Origin: JBBQKP01 sp038326995
Lineage (GTDB): Bacteria > Planctomycetota > Phycisphaerae > Tepidisphaerales > Tepidisphaeraceae
Length of the DNA stretch: 20,203 nt
NCBI GenBank assembly: GCA_038326995.1
Contig: JBBQKP010000044.1
Coordinates: 1 to 20,203, forward strand
Reading direction: 5' to 3'
Shown here: positions 14,022 through 20,203 of the stretch, in pieces
Numbering within the stretch: the first letter of the stretch is position 1
Layout: the number at the start of each line of letters is the position of its first letter
Notes under the pieces: model-generated
Databases searched by the model: none
What the model saw: the letters and a program-made list of their open reading frames with translations, nothing else
What the model was told of the DNA's origin: nothing
Program-made: the position numbers and the translations under genes

Positions 14022-16229
14022 CTACTCCACCGACAGCCCCGATACAAACTCGTCGAACTGTTGCTGTTTCTTCTCAAGATCCGCGGCCAGGCCTTCTCGC
14101 TTCACTCGGCCCTGGTCGATCATCGTTTCCTGCTCGTCCAATCGCTTGAGCAACCGCTGGTAGTAATCCGTATTCTTATCCACCGTTCGCATGTTTTGGC
14201 GAAGGCGTTCCTGGTCCTGGCTGATCGATGTGAACTCGCCGTCGATTTTTGTGATCGCGTCACGCACCTCAAAAAGTTCTGACTGGAGCTGCACGACCTT
14301 GGCGAGCTGATCCCGAACCGTCTCGGCGATCGTTCCCGTTCGTGAGTAGAGCAGCAGCGTATCAATATTGGCGTCGATGACGGAGACCGATTGCTGGACG
14401 ACGAGCCGTTGTTTCACGACGAGCTCTTTCTTCTCTGCCGCGGGCAATTCGACTTCGAAGCGGTGAACCGTGTCGGTTGTTTCGCTCGGCTTGTCGGTCT
14501 CGAAGAGTTCGTAGCCCGAAAGCCGCGGCGATTCGATCAGCACCGTTTTGGGCGTCGTCGATTTACTCTTGATCAGATACGTTCGGCTGTCTTCCATGTT
14601 GATCGACAGCTCGAGCGTGCCCTTGACGATCTTCGCGGAGACGACGCGCTGATTGCTTTGGACCTTGCTCGAATCGACCAATGTCTGCAGATCGATGCCG
14701 TAGCTGAGCAGTCGAGCCTGGCCCGGCGGGACGTTGTTGATCTGCGCGTCGCCCGCATAACTCTGGCCGCCAAAGACGGTGATCGGGCCTTGAAGAAGGT
14801 GCTTGCCGGTGGTGTTGGTGACGCGAGCGCCCGTCAGCGGATATGTCGAGTGAACTGCAGGGTTGAAGATCGAAAGTTTTTTGATGTCGACCGGGTCCGT
14901 GACGATGGGGATCATCGCACTGCTCTGGCGTGCGAGCGTGACGGAGCCGACAGTGTACTGGAACAGCTCGCCGATCTGACCGGCCGACGCTTGAGTTGAG
15001 ATCGAGGCGGTCGGGTCGAGGAACTGGTTCATCTGCGTCATGCCCTCGCCGGCGAAGGCCGCCCCTGGCGCGGGTGCCGCGGAACGCGATGCCGGTGCAC
15101 TTTCGCGCTTTAGGTCAGACCTTGAGCGCTGGTTTCGTGACGTAACTTGGTTTGCCTCCGCATCCGCCATCACCCCATCTCGATACACCTGCGGCCTGAG
15201 CCCGGCAAAACTCTCCAGCACCGCGATCGGCCGATCAAGATACATCGGCTGATACAAGTCCATCACGAAACTTAGCGGCCTGCCGCTCACGAGATTTAAC
15301 TGAATGTCGTTCCAGTCATTGTCAGTCTGATTTTCCACAATCGCCCAGCCCTGCAGGCTCGCCTTCTTCTCGTCCTTGTCATCCAGCACCAAACGGTAGC
15401 TCGTCTTCCACACAGGCGTCTGCACGACGTAGCCGATCTTCACCTGGCGCTCGCCCTTGCCGGCAAACTCGAAGCGAATGGCTTTCTTCCCTTCGTCGCG
15501 AGCGCGTGCGACGGCCGACAAGGCTTTGGTCAATTCTTCCTGCAGCTTGACATCAGAAAGCTGAATCGATCGCGTGTCGTCGACGCGAACCGATCGCAAA
15601 CCCGTGGCCGTTACGAGGTTCAAAAACGACATCGCGACGGCGGGCGAATTTTCCTTGGCCACGACTTGACGCGTTTCAACACCCAGAACTGTTCCCGTGA
15701 GCTTGTCGCCGGCCGTCGTTTCGACATTGACCGACGCGCCACGAACCTGCGCTAAAACGCCGGCCATGCTCGGGTCGCTGGTGAGGTTGATCGCAAAGCC
15801 GCTGAGCGTTTTTCCCAGCGGATCGAGCGAGGGGTAACTCACCGTGCCGACCGATCCGCCGCTCAGGTCTTGCAGCACGAGCGATTTGAGAATGTCGTTC
15901 ACCTGCTCGGTCTGAAAGATCAATTCGGAAGTTGCGTCGCCCGTGACGGTGGCGGTGTGCTGGAAAAAGCCGACGCCCGAGCTGAAAAGCGAGACGGCCT
16001 TCACGGGCACCTCGACTTTGTTCGCTACGACTGAATTCGCGCCGGCCTGTTTTGATTCCTCTGCTGCGATAGAACTTTCTTCTGCAGTAGACTGTGCATC
16101 TGACTGGGCATTTGACTGGGCATGTGACTGAGCATGTGACTGAGCCATAAATCGAGATTGTACAACCACCACGCTCGAAGCGACGGCGGCGGCGAGACAA
16201 AGCGATTGGACTCGGATCGGAAACTTCAT
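14022..16229 (-). CDS. DUF4139 domain-containing secreted protein
   Basis: 735 residues. A signal peptide (about 1-25) is followed by a low-complexity AQS repeat (29-47), then an N-terminal beta domain (VKAVSLFSSGVGFFQHTATV, NDILKSLVLQDL). The DUF4139 core spans roughly 255-600, including GYVVQTPVWKTSYRLVL and WAIVENQTDNDWNDIQLNLV. A predicted coiled coil (about 635-730, rich in Glu, Gln, Arg and Lys) closes the protein; in many relatives the coiled coil is instead N-terminal or central. The biochemical function of DUF4139 proteins is not settled; a cell-envelope role is likely from the signal peptide. The start is strong: GAGGAG (16241-16236) six nt before ATG 16229. It is divergent from the FHA gene across a 330-bp spacer. 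Confidence 0.88.
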   Translation of the reverse strand: MKFPIRVQSLCLAAAVASSVVVVQSRFMAQSHAQSHAQSNAQSDAQSTAEESSIAAEESKQAGANSVVANKVEVPVKAVSLFSSGVGFFQHTATVTGDATSELIFQTEQVNDILKSLVLQDLSGGSVGTVSYPSLDPLGKTLSGFAINLTSDPSMAGVLAQVRGASVNVETTAGDKLTGTVLGVETRQVVAKENSPAVAMSFLNLVTATGLRSVRVDDTRSIQLSDVKLQEELTKALSAVARARDEGKKAIRFEFAGKGERQVKIGYVVQTPVWKTSYRLVLDDKDEKKASLQGWAIVENQTDNDWNDIQLNLVSGRPLSFVMDLYQPMYLDRPIAVLESFAGLRPQVYRDGVMADAEANQVTSRNQRSRSDLKRESAPASRSAAPAPGAAFAGEGMTQMNQFLDPTASISTQASAGQIGELFQYTVGSVTLARQSSAMIPIVTDPVDIKKLSIFNPAVHSTYPLTGARVTNTTGKHLLQGPITVFGGQSYAGDAQINNVPPGQARLLSYGIDLQTLVDSSKVQSNQRVVSAKIVKGTLELSINMEDSRTYLIKSKSTTPKTVLIESPRLSGYELFETDKPSETTDTVHRFEVELPAAEKKELVVKQRLVVQQSVSVIDANIDTLLLYSRTGTIAETVRDQLAKVVQLQSELFEVRDAITKIDGEFTSISQDQERLRQNMRTVDKNTDYYQRLLKRLDEQETMIDQGRVKREGLAADLEKKQQQFDEFVSGLSVE
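16091..16150 (-). repeat. Five 12-bp tandem units encoding the AQS repeat
   Basis: Units starting actgtgcatctg, actgggcatttg, actgggcatgtg, actgagcatgtg and actgagccataa (plus strand) occupy 16091-16150. On the minus strand each unit adds four residues of the AQSx type near the N-terminus of the DUF4139 protein. The unit length is a multiple of three, so copy-number change keeps the frame. Confidence 0.85.
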
Positions 16230-16559
16230 GGCATTCTCCTCTAAATTTGGTTTGGCTTTCTTATGACGACCGCGGGAACAAGCAGCGAACTCTGAGTAAC
16301 GCTATCTCATTTGACGCGGCCGGGCGATGAAGGTTTCAAGAAATGCAGGAGATTTTGGTCGTCTGCATGGGCGACTCGACATCCCACTGACTCAATAGAA
16401 ATCCCGCGTAGTCGCCAGCTTGCTGGTGCTTTCTTTGCGAACCGAAGTCGATAAAGCGCCAGCAAGCTGGCGGCTACACATGAGAAAATTCGCCGCGCCC
16501 GAAATGTGATCTCCACGATTGTTTCCATTCAGCCCCGATCGAATTATGATCAGGGCCAC
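16230..16559. other. Divergent intergenic region between the DUF4139 and FHA genes
   Basis: 330 bp with no supported gene. It must hold both promoters, neither obvious by eye. Its main content is the long inverted repeat at 16408-16477. The ribosome binding site of the DUF4139 gene (GAGGAG, 16241-16236) lies at the left end. Confidence 0.55.
16408..16477. repeat. Long inverted repeat (REP-like), 25-bp arms
   Basis: The left arm (16408-16432) and right arm (16453-16477) are complementary at 23 of 25 positions around a 20-bp loop. Each arm contains the inner near-palindrome gccagcttgctgg or its complement gccagcaagctggc. It lies between divergent promoters, so it is not a terminator for either neighbour in the usual sense. 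The structure looks like a dispersed repeat unit of the REP/MITE type. Confidence 0.8.
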
Positions 16560-17024
16560 ATGAACGTTTTATTGATTATGTTTCACGGCCAGGGTCAGGG
16601 TCGGCCCTTCGAGATGAAGAACTCCGAATTGATCATCGGCCGCGGGGAAAATTGCGATTTGCGAATCCCGCTCAACTCGGTTTCACGCAAGCATTGCCGC
16701 ATTGAGCTTGATGAGACATTGCGTGTCGACGACATGGGCTCGAGCAACGGCACATTCGTCAACGGCAGGCGCATTCAGTCGATCGAACTCGAGCCGGGCG
16801 ACACGATCCAGATCGGGCCCGTTGTTTTCGTCGTTCAAATCGACGGCGACCCGCCGACCAGCGACATGCACCCCATCCGCGTCGGTCAAGGTGCCGATTC
16901 CAAAAACTCCGACTCGACGACCAGTTTGATTGACGGCTCACATCCCGATGTCACCCCGACTATACAGGCCGACCAGTCGCACGCCGGGCAGAGTGCAGAC
17001 GCCGACAATCCGCCGGGGCAGTAA
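16560..17024 (+). CDS. FHA-domain protein
   Basis: 154 residues made mostly of one forkhead-associated domain (about 1-95), which binds phosphothreonine peptides. The hallmark residues are all present: Gly27-Arg28 (IIGRGENCDLRIP), Ser42-Arg43 with His45 (SVSRKHCRIEL), and SSNGTFVNG (61-69). The remaining about 60 residues are polar and low in hydrophobics, probably disordered. With no signal or membrane segment it should be cytoplasmic, reading out Ser/Thr kinase signalling; no kinase gene is in the window. I chose ATG 16560 because the conserved domain starts immediately after it. An in-frame GTG at 16506 would add 18 residues without domain support. The ribosome binding site is weak (aggg region). 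Confidence 0.87.
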   Translation: MNVLLIMFHGQGQGRPFEMKNSELIIGRGENCDLRIPLNSVSRKHCRIELDETLRVDDMGSSNGTFVNGRRIQSIELEPGDTIQIGPVVFVVQIDGDPPTSDMHPIRVGQGADSKNSDSTTSLIDGSHPDVTPTIQADQSHAGQSADADNPPGQ

Positions 17025-17336
17025 ACAAGTTCACCTGGCTAATCGCCGCGTCAACTGATTGCATTTTGTCAAAAAGAGCCGCGCACTGAGTAGGCGGTCT
17101 ACTTTCTTCGTCCGCGGCTCTTCAAATTCATTTCAGACTAAGGCTTGATTCGAATGTCCGGCAGGACATCGACGGGCAATTCCGAGGATTCAGTCCCGAT
17201 AGAAGCATCGACAAAATGACCGGACACGAGTTATACTTGCGAGTGTTGTATCCGAATCAAGACACATGATTCGAGCGGAAGACTAAAACCACGATCGACT
17301 CGGTTCAGGGCCGACACACTATCTGGAGCAGCAACC
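17025..17336. other. Intergenic region between the FHA and sugar dehydrogenase genes
   Basis: 312 bp without a supported gene. It holds the hairpin at 17074-17122 and a small inverted repeat tgtcc-ggca-ggaca (17155-17168). The ribosome binding site ggag (17325-17328) lies 8 nt before the next gene. The promoter of that gene should lie between about 17170 and 17300. Confidence 0.5.
17074..17122 (+). terminator. Hairpin terminator candidate after the FHA gene
   Basis: A perfect 10-bp stem pairs aagagccgcg (17074-17083) with cgcggctctt (17113-17122). Within the loop, gtag/ctac can pair as well. It begins 50 bp after the FHA stop. There is no long T-run on the plus strand; the minus strand reads cgcggctctttttg, which would suit termination in that direction better. 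The right arm belongs to the 16-mer family ttcgtNYgcggctctt. Confidence 0.5.
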
Positions 17337-19946
17337 ATGACACGCGAATCACTGAGCGAACGTATTTCAGGTCGATTGTTGAGCGGGCCGACTTTGAGGG
17401 GACCAGAGATCGGACGCCGAAGAAAATCGTCTGGCCTTCTTGTCGAAAAGCTTGAAGAGCGACGGTTATTGGCGACATTACCGACAGGCTTTCTTGAATC
17501 TACTTTTGCGACCTTCGGCACAGCGCCTACGGCGATGGCGTTCTCGCCCGACGGCAGACGGCTGTTCGTCACCCTTCAAAACGGTAACGTTCGTGTCGTC
17601 AAAGACGGCGCGCTCCTGGCTAGACCATTCGTGACCGTTGCCACCGACACGTTCTTTGAGCGCGGCCTGCTCGGCGTCGCTGTCGATCCGAACTTCGCTT
17701 CCAACGGACAAGTCTTCACCTATCACACCACAACCGCTTCTGGTGCGTCGAAGCAGCACGTCGTCACACGTTTCACCGCCGACGCCACGGGCGACATCGC
17801 CAGCGGAATCGGCACGACGATCTTCTCCATCCCCGCGGGCTCGGCGGGTAATCACAACGGCGGGGCACTGAACTTCGGCCCGGACGGCAAGCTCTACGTC
17901 GCCGTCGGAGACGGGGCCAACACCCCGGCCAACGCGCAGTCACTCACCTCGCTCAACGGAAAGATTCTCCGCATCAACACCGACGGAACCATCCCCACCG
18001 ACAATCCGTTCTTCGCCTCCACCACCGGAACCTTTCAGGCCATCTACGCACTGGGCTTGCGTAATCCATTCACCTTCGCGTTTCAGCCCGGCACAGGCAT
18101 CGCTTACGTCAACGACGTCGGCAGCAGCGGCGCGAACCGGCGCGAAGAGACCAACCCGCTCTCGGCCGGCGCGAATTTCGGCTGGCCTACGGTCGAAGGG
18201 ATTCAGTCCTCGCCCCCGGCGTTCGCCAACGGCACCTACACCAACCCGGTTTACGTTTATACCGACGGGTTCTCAATGACTGGAAGCGTGTTTTACAACC
18301 CTACAACCCCGATGTTCCCGCCAAGCTTCGTCGGCCGATATTTCCTTGCAGATTTCGTCAGCGGATTCATTCGGACCATCCCGACCTCTGGCACCGCACC
18401 CGTGCCCGCGCAGGGCTTCGCAACCGGCGCGAGCGGACCTGTCGATCTCGACATCGGGCCTGACGGCGCGCTGTTTTATCTTGAGTACAACACGCGGCGA
18501 GTCATGCGTGTGTTCGTCAACACAAGTTTGCTTCCGACCGTCACCGATCAGCCCGACAACGTCACCGTTCCCGTCGGTCAGGCCGGCGTGTTCAATGCCG
18601 TCGTCGGCGGGCCCGGAACGATTGGGTTGCAGTGGCAGCGCTCCAATTCCGGCGCCGCGTTCACCAATATCGTCGGCGCGACGAGCCCCAGCTACACGCT
18701 CTCGCCCACCACCCTTAGCGACACCGCCGCGCGATTCCGCGTCGTCGCCACCAACGCCAGCGGGTCAGTCGTCTCAGAGGCCGCGACGCTAACTGTCATC
18801 AACAACACCGCGCCCGCGCCTTCCATCACCACGCCCGACACGAATCTGCTCTTCTCCGGTGGAAACGTCATCAATTTCTCGGGCTCGGCTTTCGACACCG
18901 AAGACGGCAATTTGCCTGCTTCGGCCTTTAGTTGGGACATCAATTACATCACGGGCAGTACGTTGCGTCCATTCGCCGGGCCGTTCAATGGTGTGACCTC
19001 AGGGAGCTTCACCGCCGCAACGTCCACGCCGTACCTCCTCACCGACGTCGCGTATCGAATCACGCTGACAGTCACCGACTCGGCCGGGACGGTTTCTACA
19101 ACGAGCCGCGACGTGTTACCTCAGGTCAGTACGATCACGCTTCAGACCAACCCGCCGGGCATCGGGCTGACGCTCGACGATGTGCCGACCGCGTCGCCCG
19201 TTTCCGTCAATACCGTCGTGGGGCTGGACCGCAATCTCGGCGCGCCCGCGTCCGTCGTCATCTCCGGGCAAACCTTCCAGTTCGACAATTGGAGCAACGG
19301 CCAATCACGCCTGCAGGTGCTTACCACGCCCGCGATCAACACGACCTACACCGCAACCTTTCGCGACATCACCGCACCCGTCGCACAAACGCCCACGTAC
19401 GTGCAGGACGCGCCCAGGCCGCAGGTCACGGTTTCATTCAGCGAAAACGTCATCAATTCACTCACGTCGGGTGACGTCTTGCTGACCAACCTCACCACCA
19501 ACACCGTCGTGCCGACCAGCTCGATCGTGCTGACGTACGCTGCGCAGTCGAACACCGCGACGTTCTCATTCCCGGGACTGCTGGCCGACGGAAATTACAC
19601 GCTGACGATCGCCCGCAGTGGCGTCACCGACGCGGCTGGGAATGCACTCGCCTCAGATATTTCATTGAGCTTCTTCAGCTTCGGCGGCGACTTCAATCTC
19701 AATCGCGTCGTCGATTTCAATGACCTGGTCGTCCTCGCCCGCAACTTCAACCAGACCGGCCGCATCAACAGCCAGGGTGACGCCGACTACAACGGCACCG
19801 TCGATTTCAATGACCTGGTGATCTTGGCACGCAACTTCAATCGCTCGCTCATTGCCCCGCCCATACCGATCTTCGATCTCGGCGTACGACAGGGGTTTGG
19901 CGGCGGTCGGGCAAGTGAGCGTGGTGGGAAAGACCTTCTTCGATGA
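17337..19946 (+). CDS. Secreted PQQ-dependent sugar dehydrogenase-like (GSDH) protein with Ig-like and dockerin modules
   Basis: 869 residues. The N-terminus has a basic region and the LEPR-XLL-like motif VEKLEERRLLA (36-46) found on exported planctomycete proteins. A glucose/sorbosone dehydrogenase beta-propeller covers about 50-395: DGRRLFVTLQNG, ERGLLGVAVDPNFASNG, NHNGGALNFGPDGKLYVAVGD with His173 as likely active-site His, and ALGLRNPFTFAF. An Ig-like domain (about 400-490), a PKD-like stretch (about 495-600) and an SbsA-like Ig domain (about 690-780) follow. Two dockerin-type calcium-loop repeats come next (GDFNLNRVVDFNDLVVLARN from 784 and GDADYNGTVDFNDLVILARN from 814), sharing a 21-bp identical core (19709-19729 and 19799-19819). 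It probably oxidises sugars with PQQ outside the cytoplasm; the sugar is unknown. The last about 30 residues, Gly/Arg-rich, match nothing known to me. The start is supported by ggag at 17325-17328. Confidence 0.88.
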   Translation: MTRESLSERISGRLLSGPTLRGPEIGRRRKSSGLLVEKLEERRLLATLPTGFLESTFATFGTAPTAMAFSPDGRRLFVTLQNGNVRVVKDGALLARPFVTVATDTFFERGLLGVAVDPNFASNGQVFTYHTTTASGASKQHVVTRFTADATGDIASGIGTTIFSIPAGSAGNHNGGALNFGPDGKLYVAVGDGANTPANAQSLTSLNGKILRINTDGTIPTDNPFFASTTGTFQAIYALGLRNPFTFAFQPGTGIAYVNDVGSSGANRREETNPLSAGANFGWPTVEGIQSSPPAFANGTYTNPVYVYTDGFSMTGSVFYNPTTPMFPPSFVGRYFLADFVSGFIRTIPTSGTAPVPAQGFATGASGPVDLDIGPDGALFYLEYNTRRVMRVFVNTSLLPTVTDQPDNVTVPVGQAGVFNAVVGGPGTIGLQWQRSNSGAAFTNIVGATSPSYTLSPTTLSDTAARFRVVATNASGSVVSEAATLTVINNTAPAPSITTPDTNLLFSGGNVINFSGSAFDTEDGNLPASAFSWDINYITGSTLRPFAGPFNGVTSGSFTAATSTPYLLTDVAYRITLTVTDSAGTVSTTSRDVLPQVSTITLQTNPPGIGLTLDDVPTASPVSVNTVVGLDRNLGAPASVVISGQTFQFDNWSNGQSRLQVLTTPAINTTYTATFRDITAPVAQTPTYVQDAPRPQVTVSFSENVINSLTSGDVLLTNLTTNTVVPTSSIVLTYAAQSNTATFSFPGLLADGNYTLTIARSGVTDAAGNALASDISLSFFSFGGDFNLNRVVDFNDLVVLARNFNQTGRINSQGDADYNGTVDFNDLVILARNFNRSLIAPPIPIFDLGVRQGFGGGRASERGGKDLLR

Positions 19947-20203
19947 AACGCGACTCGTCTCTATAAATGTCGCGCGCCAAAAGATTCGCGTACAATTCAC
20001 GCACTTTAGGCCAACTATTTGAACTCAAATTTTCGTTATCGCTTGAAATAAAGAGCTGATGCGGCTGGAACAAAGATCCAGTTCGCTTACTTCGTATGCG
20101 GCTCTTTTCATCTATTCGAGACTGTAACACTTCAGCCGTTTGCAGAAGCGCTTGAAATCTTCGACGACCCTTGAAAGTCATCCAACGCACATCATGACTC
20201 GTA
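19947..20203. other. Right-edge region, no supported gene
   Basis: 257 bp, less GC-rich than the preceding gene by eye. Minus-strand frames cross it (for example one from ATG 20181 running back to 19849), but they overlap the dockerin gene's end and have no recognised motif. An ATG at 20194 might open a new plus-strand gene beyond the edge; ten bases are not enough to judge. Confidence 0.4.
20050..20107 (+). terminator. Weak hairpin with the recurring 3'-flank motif
   Basis: aaagagc (20050-20056) pairs with gctcttt (20101-20107), followed by one more T. The right side contains ttcgtatgcggctctt (20091-20106), the third copy of the 16-mer family, about 105-160 bp after the stop of the sugar dehydrogenase gene. 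Confidence 0.35.

Noticed and set aside
19662..20190. Two overlapping minus-strand frames at the right edge
   Set aside because: They run antisense into the conserved dockerin repeats, are in different frames from each other, and show no family motif. The 3'-flank hairpin motif also lies within one of them.

Overview
The window reads like a chromosome segment of a planctomycete, probably from the Phycisphaerae side of the phylum. The clues are a secreted enzyme with an N-terminal LEPR-XLL-like motif (LEERRLLA) and C-terminal dockerin-like repeats, a prepilin-type protein of the DUF1559-like kind, a DUF4139 protein, and GC-rich core genes. This is inference from protein style; no rRNA or tRNA is present to confirm it.

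Layout: the tail of an unidentified gene (1-74); gltB, glutamate synthase large subunit (406-5106); accD, acetyl-CoA carboxylase beta subunit (5187-6074); a tightly coupled transporter pair, a CitMHS/NhaD-like ion transporter (6412-8097) and a CNT/NupC nucleoside transporter (8101-9429); a visibly more AT-rich block of minus-strand genes (about 9430-12930); a lipoprotein-like alpha/beta hydrolase (13134-14006); a convergent DUF4139 protein (14022-16229, minus); an FHA-domain protein (16560-17024); and a secreted GSDH-type sugar dehydrogenase with Ig-like and dockerin modules (17337-19946). The last 257 bases hold no gene I can defend.

The most interesting part is the 3.5 kb AT-rich block. It is bracketed by an exact 45 bp direct repeat. 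The left copy is the 3' end of the nucleoside transporter gene (9381-9425). The right copy is a detached second 3' end of the same gene (12934-12978) with its own stop codon. This is the footprint expected when an element integrates into the 3' end of a gene and duplicates the site, but no integrase is left inside.

Inside the block, reading right to left on the minus strand, lie: a 5'-truncated gene remnant (12930-12698); 10 bp later a small secreted protein with ten cysteines (12687-12201); an extracytoplasmic protein with a C-terminal membrane anchor (12102-10921); a MauE/DoxX-like four-helix membrane protein with a TCGCLG motif (10843-10343); and, overlapping it by 4 bp, a prepilin-like protein (10346-9504). 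The signal peptide of the ten-cysteine protein is broken by a 7/8-bp repeat array. Removing exactly 22 bp (the offset between two 18-bp direct repeats) restores one continuous 154-residue reading frame with a textbook signal peptide. That means either a phase-variable switch caught OFF or an early pseudogene. The set suggests a membrane redox protein acting on a disulfide-rich secreted partner, in the way MauE acts on the methylamine dehydrogenase small subunit; this is an analogy, not demonstrated homology.

Several short dispersed motifs also recur: gcgtca-N5-tgacgc palindromes (6202, 13063), a near-perfect 25-bp inverted repeat (16408-16477), and a 16-bp motif, ttcgtNYgcggctctt, that appears on the plus strand after three different plus-strand genes.
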